A DNA stretch of 36,061 nucleotides, from the NCBI GenBank assembly GCA_019247695.1, contig JAFBAP010000069.1:1-36061 (forward strand). Direction: 5' to 3'. Both the position numbers and the translations under genes were made by a program. This document shows, in pieces, positions 7,251 through 15,178 of this stretch. Under the pieces are notes generated by a model, which saw nothing but the letters and a program-made list of their open reading frames with translations, did no database searches and was not told the DNA's origin. Each line of letters opens with the position of its first letter. Within the stretch, counting starts at the first letter, position 1. Origin of the DNA: Verrucomicrobiota bacterium (GTDB taxonomy: Bacteria; Verrucomicrobiota; Verrucomicrobiia; Chthoniobacterales; JAFAMB01).

Positions 7251-8456
7251 CTAACGCGCGCGTCGCCCGAGCCAACTCGCCACGGCAAACCCCAGCGGGT
7301 TCAACGTAATCGAGATGAGCGCGCCGGCCACGATCAGGCTCAAGCCCTCTTTAGGCAACAGCCCGAGGGAGCGCCCGAGCTCGCCCAAGATAAAGGAAAA
7401 CTCGCCGATTTGGGCCAGGCTCGCGGCGATAGTCAGCGCCGCACCTAATGGGTAGCCGAAGGCCCGCACGAGGCCAAAGGCCACCAGCGCTTTGCCCCCG
7501 ATGATCACCCCGACCACCGCCAGAACCTGCCCGGGTTGCTGCAGGAGGATGCCCGGGTCGAACAACATACCCACCGCCACGAAGAAGAGCACCCCAAAGG
7601 CGTCCTGCAGCGGCTGTAAATCCCGGGCGGCCCGGTGGCTCAGGTCCGAGCTGTTGACGACCATGCCGGCGATGAAAGCCCCCAGGGCAAACGACACCCC
7701 AAACAGCTCCGCCGCGCCGTAAGCCACCCCGAGGGCGATGGCCGCCACTGCCAAGGTAAACAGTTCGCCCGAGCCGGTGCGCTCCACCCGCGAGAGCACA
7801 AAGCGCAGGATGCGCGCGCCGGCCAGCGCCATCAGCACGCCGAAAGCGGCCACTTTACCCAAGGTCACCCCGACGATGAGGGCCAGGTTCGTCTCCCCCT
7901 CCCTTGCGGCCCCTGCGGGAGCATTGCCGCCGAGGGTGCCCGCCAGGGCCGGCAGGAGCACGAGCACCAGCACCGTTATCAGGTCCTCCACGATAAGCCA
8001 GCCGACAGCAATGCGGCCGTTTTCCGAGTGGATGCTGCCGCGTGCCTCCAGCGCCCGCAGCAACACGACGGTGCTGGCCACCGAGAGCGACGCCCCGAAG
8101 ACCAGGCCCGCGCCGAGGTCCCAACCCCACAGGTACGCTAAGCCCGCGCCGAGCGCCGTGGCCGCCGCGATCTGCAGCAGCGCGCCGGGCAGAGCGATGC
8201 GTCGCGTGGCGAGGAGGTCACTAAGGGAGAAGTGCATACCCACGCCGAACATGAGCAGGATCACGCCGATTTCGGCCAGTTGCGGGGCGAGGTGAACGTC
8301 AGCAACGAACCCCGGCGTGAAAGGCCCGACCGCGATTCCGGCCAACAGGTAGCCGACCAGCGGCGGCAGGTGCAGGCGCATGGCGAGCAGGCCGCCGGCC
8401 AGGGCGTAAACCAAGCCGACGGCGATGGTGGAGATCAGGGCGACGTTATGGGGCAT
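7251..8456 (-). CDS. Cation:proton antiporter, CPA2 family (KefB/NapA type), membrane domain only
   Basis: A very hydrophobic 401-residue protein with about 12 to 13 predicted membrane helices. The segment LPPLVGYLLAGIAVGPFTPG near the N-terminus is the hallmark of the Na+/H+ exchanger (CPA2) domain, and LSVASTVVLLRALE and SFALGAFIAGMVV are further conserved helices. It would exchange K+ or Na+ for H+ across the cytoplasmic membrane. The closest-looking relatives (YbaL/KefB) continue into a cytoplasmic TrkA-N/RCK regulatory domain, but here the protein stops directly after the last helix (ASWLGRRAR). It is therefore either a short NapA-like member or has lost its regulatory domain. The ATG at 8456 (MPHNVALI) is chosen because upstream in-frame codons encode Arg/Pro-rich sequence unlike the family. 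Confidence 0.88.
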   Translation of the reverse strand: MPHNVALISTIAVGLVYALAGGLLAMRLHLPPLVGYLLAGIAVGPFTPGFVADVHLAPQLAEIGVILLMFGVGMHFSLSDLLATRRIALPGALLQIAAATALGAGLAYLWGWDLGAGLVFGASLSVASTVVLLRALEARGSIHSENGRIAVGWLIVEDLITVLVLVLLPALAGTLGGNAPAGAAREGETNLALIVGVTLGKVAAFGVLMALAGARILRFVLSRVERTGSGELFTLAVAAIALGVAYGAAELFGVSFALGAFIAGMVVNSSDLSHRAARDLQPLQDAFGVLFFVAVGMLFDPGILLQQPGQVLAVVGVIIGGKALVAFGLVRAFGYPLGAALTIAASLAQIGEFSFILGELGRSLGLLPKEGLSLIVAGALISITLNPLGFAVASWLGRRAR

Positions 8457-8648
8457 TGGGGCGCAAGCATTACCTGGCCGGCGACCAAACCGCCAGCCAA
8501 AGCGGGAAAGCCGTCCCCCAAGGGCGAATCCCCCCGCTGGTGCCGTTTTGCCCCCCGGGCACGCAGCTTTTCCAACGTGCCGGCACGCCGGCCCTGGCGC
8601 GGAGCCGCGGCGGTTGTTTGTCGACCGGAACGCCGGTACCCTAAGGCC

Positions 8649-8849
8649 ATGCCGATCCGACCCGATTCCCGCGACGAGCAAGCCTGGGAGATCTTCCTGA
8701 CCCTGTTGACCAACCGTAAGCCCGACGAAAACCCCCTGCAACTGGCCCAGGACGCCTACCGGGCCGCGGACGCCTTCGAGCAAATTCGCCACCAGCAAGG
8801 GCCACCCGACCGTCCCGTCGAACCGCCCGCCGAAAGGCGGGGCTTCTAA
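8649..8849 (+). CDS. Small hypothetical protein, 66 residues
   Basis: A short frame, divergent from the antiporter gene, starting at ATG 8649. The protein is charged and helical, with a plausible amphipathic core (AWEIFLTLLTNRK, then LQLAQDAYRAADAFEQIR) and a Pro-rich tail. The composition is natural for a bacterial protein, unlike the Arg/Pro-rich shadow frames around it. An AAGG element sits very close to the start (3 nt), so initiation is uncertain. I do not recognise the family. The distance to the antiporter start is 192 bp, enough for divergent promoters. Confidence 0.45.
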   Translation: MPIRPDSRDEQAWEIFLTLLTNRKPDENPLQLAQDAYRAADAFEQIRHQQGPPDRPVEPPAERRGF

Positions 8850-9095
8850 CCGCAGGGCGGCCGCGAACGTTTGAACGCGCACGCCGCAGCCGGGAAAATT
8901 CTTCGCGCATCACAGGCGCAACCATACCCTTGCCGTGCCCCCGTTCCCGCGGACAGCGCGTGTGATGGCCGGCCCACTGCCTGGCCGGCGAACCGGGCGG
9001 TACTCAACCCCGACCCCTTTACCGGGCCTACCCGCACCGAGCATTCGACGCATGAATCGTTGATTTACCCTGCCTTCGGGTCGTTGCTGTCTCCC

Positions 9096-9293
9096 ATGAG
9101 CAACTCCGGCCTGACTTGTCCTCACTGCGGCCTCCCGCTCTCCGCCATCCAGGTTGCCGCCCTCGTGAACGTCTTGGGCGTCCGCACCCGGAAGCGAAGG
9201 TTGTTTGCCCCCCATCACGGGATGGAGAAGCCGCTCGCCCCGTATCCGCACTTGATGCATCCCTCCCGGCGGGTGGGATTGCCCAAGGTTTAA
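9096..9293 (+). CDS. Possible small zinc-ribbon-like protein, 65 residues
   Basis: Starting at ATG 9096, the first 30 residues have the order CPHC followed by a helix (LSAIQVAALVNVLGVRTRKR), which resembles the start of small one-knuckle zinc-ribbon proteins. The second half (from about residue 33) is His/Pro-rich and lacks a second clear CxxC knuckle, so the gene could be a frameshifted or decayed remnant. No good ribosome-binding site is visible. No function can be assigned. Confidence 0.28.
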   Translation: MSNSGLTCPHCGLPLSAIQVAALVNVLGVRTRKRRLFAPHHGMEKPLAPYPHLMHPSRRVGLPKV

Positions 9294-9608
9294 ACGCGCG
9301 ACGTTTGGCACCTACGCTGGCCGGCAGGCGCGCCGCTCACGTCCGCCCGCGGACGCGGGTGTGGCCGAAAGCGGCGACGCAATCCGGAGCCCGCCACGGA
9401 TCAAGCCGGGACGTTTTGCAAACGCCCCGCCAAAACCAGCTAAGTGAATCATCAAAACTAAGGTCGCACCCCCCGCAGGCAAACGGTGTCAGACGAGTCC
9501 GGCGCGTACATCGTGGCCGGTCAGCCGTTCATTCCGAATTATGGCGAACGCTTACGGCATTTCTCGGAGGTCCGTGCACACGGAATTCCTGCCGGGTAGT
9601 TATACCCT
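9294..9608. other. Gap without recognisable gene
   Basis: The stretch between the possible small zinc-ribbon gene and repeat block R3 contains only Arg/Pro-rich open frames. I see no RNA gene or repeat in it. Confidence 0.35.
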
Positions 9609-9785
9609 TCAGACCATTATCCCGGTAGAATTTCGGCTCAGGGGATACCGGCGCCGGAGGATGCTCCGTCGCTGGTTGAACCGGTTCTTGGGCCCAACGG
9701 GCCGGCAGACATTAGCCCAGGTTTACCCCACGGCCATTTAGAAGGATACGAGGCCGGGTACTGCTTTCGTTCCGCAGGGGTTGCG
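9609..9785. repeat. Intergenic repeat block R3
   Basis: It begins with the shared opening (cggtagaatttcggctc, then ccggcgccggaggatgctcc), continues with a ggcccaacgggcc palindrome, then with attagcccaggtttacccc and a degraded copy of the ggccatttagaaggatac / gctttcgttccgcagggg element seen in R5 (20730-20785) and R1. It lies directly 3' of the CobW-like gene (stop at 9851), at the end of the proposed operon. Confidence 0.7.
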
Positions 9786-9850
9786 CCCCCTCGGGAGACC
9801 TTCGGGTTTTTGGCGCCGATGCTCGCGCCGTGTTTGGCCGGCCGATCGGA

Positions 9851-10888
9851 TCAAATGCCTACAAAAGCGGCAAATGACCTTTCGACCGCTGCCGGCTGAA
9901 TTCCTCGCACGATAAAAACGATGCGTGACCGCCGGTCGTCATCCGGCCATGCGGTCAGGTGAACGGGGGGATGAACCAGGTGCTGCACTCCATGGATCGC
10001 GATCGGATACCTCGTGCCACTCAAATTGAGAATCCCTTTAACTCTCAGTACATCGCGACCGTGCCGGTTCAGCAACATGGAAAGCCAAAGACCGAAAGCA
10101 ACCCAGTTTATCTGCCGGTCGAACGTCAGACAGAATGCGTTAACGTCAGCATGCTCCGCGTGACGGTGGCCCTCATGCCGTTTATCGTCGATCGGACCAT
10201 TTGGGCTCTGATCGGTCCCGAAATTTCGTATCCACCGCTCCACTTCAATATCCGGACGCGGGTCGTGCAGACCTGCGGTTAGAAGGGATAAGTCGCCATT
10301 CTCTACCGCGGAGTTCATTGCTATTGGCGCGGCTGGATTGAGGACCTTCAGGCGTGATCGAAGCTTTTCGCAGGCTTCGGCAGGCACCAGATCGGATTTC
10401 GCAAGGATCAACCGATCCGCCGAGGTCACCTGCGCCGTCCACTCCGGATGCAAACCTTCCTGCAAAGAAGCATTAAAAGCGTCGATGACCGTGATGATAG
10501 GGCCGAGTCTGAAATGATGGCGCAGCATCAGATCAGCCACGATGGTTGCGAAGATCGGCGCCGGATCTGCTAGGCCGGTCGTCTCCAAAATAACCCGCCG
10601 AAAGCAAGGAATATCTCCCTTTTGCCGCCTGGAGAATAACTGAACCAAGGCCCCCTTAAGATCGCCGCGTATCGAGCAGCAAACGCAGCCGCTCTTTAGG
10701 AGGACCGCGTCCGGGGCGACCTCTTTAACTAACAAATGGTCGATTCCGATCTCACCGAATTCGTTTATCAACACTGCGGTCTCGCCGGCGAGATCGGAGA
10801 CGAGGAGTTTTCGCAACAACGTCGTCTTGCCGCTCCCGAGGAAGCCGGTAATCACGTTGACGGGGATGAGGTCACTCGGTGCGGTCAC
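9851..10888 (-). CDS. CobW/COG0523-family GTPase, putative metallochaperone
   Basis: A 345-residue G3E GTPase with all the hallmarks: P-loop GFLGSGKTT (15-23), the metal-binding CVCC motif (68-71, the CxCC signature), ETTGLADP after the Walker B region, and AKSD (163-166) in place of NKxD for guanine recognition. A His-rich linker (KRHEGHRHAEH) precedes the CobW C-terminal domain, which is complete. Such proteins deliver Zn2+, Co2+ or Fe2+ to client metalloenzymes or support growth under metal limitation. It starts at GTG 10888, overlapping the stop of the upstream MCGLCG gene by 4 bp (GTGA), a tight translational coupling. As the last gene of the cluster, it may serve the metal-dependent hydrolase two genes upstream; this is inference. 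Confidence 0.92.
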   Translation of the reverse strand: MTAPSDLIPVNVITGFLGSGKTTLLRKLLVSDLAGETAVLINEFGEIGIDHLLVKEVAPDAVLLKSGCVCCSIRGDLKGALVQLFSRRQKGDIPCFRRVILETTGLADPAPIFATIVADLMLRHHFRLGPIITVIDAFNASLQEGLHPEWTAQVTSADRLILAKSDLVPAEACEKLRSRLKVLNPAAPIAMNSAVENGDLSLLTAGLHDPRPDIEVERWIRNFGTDQSPNGPIDDKRHEGHRHAEHADVNAFCLTFDRQINWVAFGLWLSMLLNRHGRDVLRVKGILNLSGTRYPIAIHGVQHLVHPPVHLTAWPDDDRRSRIVFIVRGIQPAAVERSFAAFVGI

Positions 10889-11187
10889 GGTGGAATGGAA
10901 GTTAGCCGGGCCAATAGTTCCTCATCCAATGGATCAATAGGACGATGCGCAAGTAACTCCGCAAACCGCCAAAGCTGTCCAAGATCGGGGACCACCTCGC
11001 ATCGCCCAGTCGGGCCGGTTAGAAGGTAGGATACCCCTTGAAAATCGTCCAGCCGCAATCGGAACAGGCTTAAAATCCGGTTTGCTTGAGCAATTCTCAG
11101 AAACCGTTCTTGTCTTGCCGGCAAGGTGCTGCCGATCGAACCGGACCAGTCCGATTCAGTTCCGAGCAACCCGCAAAGTCCGCACAT
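10885..11187 (-). CDS. Small conserved protein with N-terminal MCGLCG motif
   Basis: A 100-residue protein beginning MCGLCGLLG, with a CxxC pair at residues 2 and 5 that could bind metal or a thiol partner. The body contains the segments RILSLFRLRLDDFQG and YLLTGPTGRCEVVPDLGQLW, then a helical C-terminus (IDPLDEELLARL). I recognise this as a conserved hypothetical family found beside COG0523 GTPases, but no function is established to my knowledge. The 4-bp overlap with the GTPase start implies the two are made together and may act together, for instance as metal donor and adaptor. Upstream of ATG 11187 there is only a weak ribosome-binding site; the previous gene ends 74 bp away. Confidence 0.8.
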   Translation of the reverse strand: MCGLCGLLGTESDWSGSIGSTLPARQERFLRIAQANRILSLFRLRLDDFQGVSYLLTGPTGRCEVVPDLGQLWRFAELLAHRPIDPLDEELLARLTSIPP

Positions 11188-11261
11188 AGATCCGTGACCG
11201 GGTGAGGCCCTCCCTTATTTGACGTGCGCCGCTCAGCGCACAGCGAATCCTTTCTCCCGGT

Positions 11262-12143
11262 TTACCGGGCGCGCGGGAAACGGCTCTTGAAGTCATCGGC
11301 GATCTCGTCGAAGGTCAAAAACCTTGTGCCTTCATGTTTTAGAATATGCTCCACGAGCCGCTCAAGCATAAGAAGCACTTGAGGACGGCCAGAGACATCC
11401 GGATGAATCGTTATCGCGAACACGGCGTAATCGTATTCCCGATAGACCCAGTCGAACTGATCGCGCCACATTTCCTCGAGATGCCGGGGATTCACGAAGC
11501 CATGGCTGTTCGGAGCTTTCTTTATGAACATCATCGGCGGCAAATCATCGAGGTACCAACTTGCCGGGATCTCAATTAAGTCCGTTTCCCGACCCCGGAC
11601 GAGCGGTTTCATCCACTCGTTTGGATGTTTGCTATAATCGATTTTCGTCCAACTATCGCCGACCCTGATGTAGTACGGATGAAAGTCCTTGTGCATCAGG
11701 CTATGGTCGTATTTGATTCCACGCTCCACGAGCAATTCATTGGTGACAGGGCTGAATTCCCACCAGGGAGCCACATAGCCGGTGGGCCTTTTCCCTGAAA
11801 GCTTAGTCAGCAGATCAAGGCATTTATCCAGGATGGCTTCCTCTTGTTCACGGGTCATTGCGATCGGGTTTTCGTGACTGTAACCGTGAACTCCGATCTC
11901 ATGCCCCGCTTCTGCAACCGCTTTCATTTCGTCCGGGAACGTTTCTGCGGAGTGTCCGGGAATGAACCAAGTGGTTCGCAAATTGTACTTCTTAAACAGG
12001 TTCAGCAATCGGGGTGAACCGACTTCGCCGGCGAACAATCCTCGCGAGATATCATCGGGGGAATCTTCTCCAGCATAAGACCCGAGCCATCCTGCCACGG
12101 CGTCAACGTCTACTCCGAATGCACACAATATTTCCTTTGGCAT
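11262..12143 (-). CDS. Polysaccharide-deacetylase-fold hydrolase, HP0310 / cyclic imidase-like
   Basis: A 293-residue NodB-fold protein. It resembles closely, from memory of the family, Helicobacter HP0310 (called PgdA) and the cyclic imide hydrolase of Pseudomonas putida, both also 293 residues. Metal-site residues are visible: Asp12 and Asp14 in GVDVD, and His86 and His90 in HGYSHENP. The N-terminal signature [17 protein letters not shown] and the segments [11 protein letters not shown] and [15 protein letters not shown] are typical of this subgroup. There is no signal peptide, so it is cytoplasmic, which argues against peptidoglycan deacetylation. A likely reaction is ring opening of a cyclic imide or related amide to a half-amide. 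Its position beside an asparaginase-family amidohydrolase and a transporter supports a catabolic role. The exact substrate is unknown. Confidence 0.88.
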   Translation of the reverse strand: MPKEILCAFGVDVDAVAGWLGSYAGEDSPDDISRGLFAGEVGSPRLLNLFKKYNLRTTWFIPGHSAETFPDEMKAVAEAGHEIGVHGYSHENPIAMTREQEEAILDKCLDLLTKLSGKRPTGYVAPWWEFSPVTNELLVERGIKYDHSLMHKDFHPYYIRVGDSWTKIDYSKHPNEWMKPLVRGRETDLIEIPASWYLDDLPPMMFIKKAPNSHGFVNPRHLEEMWRDQFDWVYREYDYAVFAITIHPDVSGRPQVLLMLERLVEHILKHEGTRFLTFDEIADDFKSRFPRAR

Positions 12144-12328
12144 AAATAGGGCCTGTTTTTAGGCGCGGCTTTCGCCGGTTGGTGGTTGTACGGCGTGTGT
12201 TTAGTTGTTTAGTCGACCGAGGACAAACAGGGTGGCCTCTCACAGGCGCGGAGCGGCTGAACCCCAAACTTGTCCGGTTTCTGCTGAGTGGCGGCGGTAG
12301 CTATATCACCTGTTGAACGCATAACACT

Positions 12329-13324
12329 CTATGGCGCAAGCGCGGCGAACAGCTCACGCAGCTGCACGCGCGCGCCAGGATCGCTAAGGGCAACGATCAA
12401 TGCGATGCGGGCCTTGGGACCTTTGAGGTCCCCTGCGAAAATGGCGCCAGCGTCCTCCAGATCGCGGCCTCCTCCCCCGCCACTTCCATAAATGGCCCGC
12501 ACTCGACCGCTCGGGCAGCGTGAGGTGACAACCACAGGAACGCCTGCTGCGCACGCTCGGCTTACGCCGCGGCCGAACTCGGTGGTGGCATTGCCGCGCC
12601 CAAAGGCTTCTACCACGATGCCGTCAACGCCGTTCGCCAGCGCGGCGTCCAGGACACGAGCTTCCATTCCCAGGACCAAACGAATCAGGTCCACCCGTTT
12701 ATCCAGGCGGTCGGCTGACAGCAAAGCACGAAAACGCGGCCGGCGAAAGATAACGACCAGGCCGTCGTCCACGCAACCTAATGCGCCGTGGTCGTACGAC
12801 TGAAACGTCTCCAGCGCACTCGTATGAACTTTTGTTACGTCCCTGGCCGCGTGCAGCCGGCCATTGAAGCAGACCATTACTCCCAGCCCGATTGAATCAG
12901 GCGAAGCCGCTGCTCGAATCGAATCCAGGATGTTTCGCGGCCCATCGGTCTGGGGATGATCATGCGGCAACTGGGCCCCGGTAAAAATGACAGGCTTTCC
13001 AGAAGGCAGCAACAGATCTGCCAGGAAACTTGTTTCCTCCATGGTATCCGTACCCTGGGTCACGACCACCCCTCCCACTTCCGGATCGGCGAGAAGACTT
13101 GCAATATGCCTCACGACAGAATGCGCGACTTCGATGGTCATCTCGAATCCCGAGATCTTTGTGAAATTTTGAAACCTAACCCTGGGGAGATTCGTACGGT
13201 CGGGAAGCAACGCCACGATCTCCTCCAGATCCTGCGAAGCGGTTACTCGTCCCTGAGAGGGATCGAAACGGGACGAAATGGTGCCGCCCGTACCAACCAC
13301 GACGATGTCTTGGCCTTCGTTCAC
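12329..13324 (-). CDS. L-asparaginase-family amidohydrolase
   Basis: The protein shows both asparaginase signatures: GTGGTI near the N-terminus, with Thr12 as the expected nucleophile, and TQGTDTMEE (89-97), with the second Thr and its Asp neighbour. Further conserved segments are FTGAQLP, ARDVTKVHTS and GNATTEFG. There is no ATG near the N-terminus. I choose GTG 13324 because it puts six residues before the first strand, as in relatives, giving 331 residues. A TTG at 13375 would extend it by 17 residues with poor ribosome-binding-site spacing. No signal peptide is seen, so the enzyme is probably cytoplasmic. In this cluster the substrate may be a half-amide released by the neighbouring imidase-like enzyme rather than asparagine; that is inference. 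Confidence 0.88.
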   Translation of the reverse strand: MNEGQDIVVVGTGGTISSRFDPSQGRVTASQDLEEIVALLPDRTNLPRVRFQNFTKISGFEMTIEVAHSVVRHIASLLADPEVGGVVVTQGTDTMEETSFLADLLLPSGKPVIFTGAQLPHDHPQTDGPRNILDSIRAAASPDSIGLGVMVCFNGRLHAARDVTKVHTSALETFQSYDHGALGCVDDGLVVIFRRPRFRALLSADRLDKRVDLIRLVLGMEARVLDAALANGVDGIVVEAFGRGNATTEFGRGVSRACAAGVPVVVTSRCPSGRVRAIYGSGGGGGRDLEDAGAIFAGDLKGPKARIALIVALSDPGARVQLRELFAALAP

Positions 13325-13678
13325 GCCCGAAACTTTTTCGGCTTCAAACTGTCCCGGCAGATCCGCAGGTACCAACCTCGAGCCGAGGTTCTGCCGCCTT
13401 TCTTACTGCCGGGGGGCTACCCACGCAGTCGCCCCCCACATGGACTATTACGGGCGAAATGGGCTGAGTGGTTGGATTCAGCAAGCGACTATTTTCGATA
13501 ATCGCCTGAGGAAACATTCTAAGCACGAACGAGAGCAGAACGATTCAGGCCGATTCTCAAATAAAACCCTCAAAGCCGCCGGGTTGCTTGGAAGCCGGGC
13601 CGCGAGGTTTTTGCCGGCCGAAATCCGGCTCCGGAACCGCTCTCGCCCTGTCGGCTCTGCAGATCCGAGATCCCGCTT
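13325..13678. other. Gap inside the catabolic cluster
   Basis: About 350 bp between the SDR stop (13679) and the chosen asparaginase start. No gene or repeat-family member is recognisable. The gap is large for an operon, so a second promoter for the four downstream genes could lie here; no convincing promoter motif was found. Confidence 0.35.
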
Positions 13679-14401
13679 TTATGGCATGACGTCGCCCGAG
13701 TTGGGACCAAGGGTTTGTCCCACGAAGAGGTTGCCTCCAGGATCACTGGCGAGCAAGATTGCTGCTGGAGCCACCTCCTCGGGCCTGCCAAAGCGTCCAA
13801 GCGGCAACTCAGCGCGCTTGGCTGCCTTCCAGCCCTCGGAAATACCCGCAACGAGCGGGGTCTCGATCGGGCCTGGGGCAATGCTGTTGACCAAAACGTT
13901 GTCTGGTGCCAACTCCAGGGCCAGGGACTTGGTCAGGCCGATTACACCCGCTTTAGACGCGCTGTAGTGGCTGAGCCCGATTCCGCCCTTAATCCCCAGC
14001 TGCGAGGAGATGTTGATGATGCGTCCCCACTTTTGATGACGCATCGACCCTACGACCTCTCGACAACAAAGGAAGACTCCGGTCAGGTCCACCCGGATCG
14101 TTTCGTTCCACATGGAAAGGGACATCTCTGCGAGCGGTGACTCCGTTAGCAATCCCGCACTGTTGATCAAAATGTCAATTGGCCCGAGACGCTCCCGGGC
14201 ATCGGCAAAAGCAGCTCGAACGCTGCCTTCGTCAGCGACATCCACGCGGATGACATCATCGCCGCTGATTAGATCCAGGACCGCCACCCGGTCGCCGTTG
14301 GCCCGGAAGGCCTCGACGATGGCGCGGCCGATCCCGCTCCTGCCACCGGTGACGACGACGGAGCGTCCGTTCGGGAATTGGCGAAGCGATTCGTATGCCA
14401 T
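13679..14401 (-). CDS. Short-chain dehydrogenase/reductase (SDR)
   Basis: A 240-residue classical SDR: cofactor motif TGGRSGIG (18-25), NSAG (80-83), catalytic Ser132/133 in NISSQ, and Tyr146/Lys150 in YSASK. The C-terminus (GNLFVGQTLGPNSGDVMP) resembles the GQTL variant seen in SDRs of aromatic or cyclic-compound catabolism. The Asp at the end of strand 2 (AVLDL) suggests NAD+ preference. The ATG at 14401 has a good GAGGCGGA site. It lies 12 bp downstream of the preceding SDR gene and is almost certainly co-transcribed with it. It would oxidise a hydroxyl group to a ketone, or the reverse, on the compound imported by the MFS protein. Confidence 0.92.
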   Translation of the reverse strand: MAYESLRQFPNGRSVVVTGGRSGIGRAIVEAFRANGDRVAVLDLISGDDVIRVDVADEGSVRAAFADARERLGPIDILINSAGLLTESPLAEMSLSMWNETIRVDLTGVFLCCREVVGSMRHQKWGRIINISSQLGIKGGIGLSHYSASKAGVIGLTKSLALELAPDNVLVNSIAPGPIETPLVAGISEGWKAAKRAELPLGRFGRPEEVAPAAILLASDPGGNLFVGQTLGPNSGDVMP

Positions 14402-14413
14402 GTTATTTCCGCC

Positions 14414-15178
14414 TCAGGCCCGCATTTTTACGGTCAGGCCACCATCGACAATCAGGGGCTGGCCAGTGATGTACCGGGCGTCTTCCGAGGTGAGGAATCC
14501 GATGACGCTGGCAACCTCCTCCGGCCGCCCGACACGCCCCCAGGGGATGTCCTTGCCGGCACGTCGCAAGCCATCCGGCCCCAGTGAATTGACCGGGTCC
14601 AGTGACTGAGGCGTCTCGATGAGACCCGGGATCACGGCGTTCACGCGGATCTCTCGCGGGGCCAGCTCAACGGCCAGGCTGCGGATCAACCCGAGCACGC
14701 CCGCTTTCGCCGCGGCGTAATGGGCGTGCTCCTCCCATCCGTAGACGCCGCCGGCGATCGAGGAAACGGCAACCATGGCACCGTCCCCGGTCATTTTTGC
14801 CGCCCCGGCGCGCAGGGTGCGCAGCACGCCGGTAAGATCGACGTCGAGCATGTCGTTCCAACGCTCGTCCGACATATCGGACAGGGCGGCATTCCGGAGA
14901 ACGCCAGCGTTTGCCACCGCATAATCGAGCCGGCCATACTCCGTTATCGCCCTTTGGGCGAAGGAATCGACCGAAGGGGTGCTCCGGACATCCACCTCGT
15001 GAATGACCGCTTTGCCACTTGCCTCCGTTACCAGACGAAGGGTCTCTTCCGGGTCGTGGGGATCACCCGGGAACGTTCCGATTACGGTACGGACGCCATG
15101 CCGTGCGTAGTAGACCGCAAGCGCGCGGCCGATCCCGCTGGCAGCGCCGGTAACGATGGCTACTTTGACCTCAGGCAT
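14414..15178 (-). CDS. Short-chain dehydrogenase/reductase (SDR)
   Basis: A 254-residue classical SDR with TGAASGIG (10-17), NAG (90-92), catalytic Ser139/140, Tyr154 and Lys158 (YAAAK), and a normal C-terminus ending in [14 protein letters not shown]. Strand 2 ends in VIGTF rather than an acidic residue, so NADP(H) use is possible. Its start overlaps the 3' end of the MFS transporter gene by 8 bp and it is followed 12 bp later by a second SDR gene. The two SDRs are clearly different in sequence, so they are probably not a recent duplication and may act on successive hydroxyl or keto groups. The specific substrate cannot be deduced. Confidence 0.92.
   Translation of the reverse strand: MPEVKVAIVTGAASGIGRALAVYYARHGVRTVIGTFPGDPHDPEETLRLVTEASGKAVIHEVDVRSTPSVDSFAQRAITEYGRLDYAVANAGVLRNAALSDMSDERWNDMLDVDLTGVLRTLRAGAAKMTGDGAMVAVSSIAGGVYGWEEHAHYAAAKAGVLGLIRSLAVELAPREIRVNAVIPGLIETPQSLDPVNSLGPDGLRRAGKDIPWGRVGRPEEVASVIGFLTSEDARYITGQPLIVDGGLTVKMRA

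Noticed and set aside
7635-8295. Plus-strand open frames antisense to the antiporter gene
   Set aside because: Low-complexity His/Gln/Arg/Pro residues opposite a clear 12-helix membrane protein.
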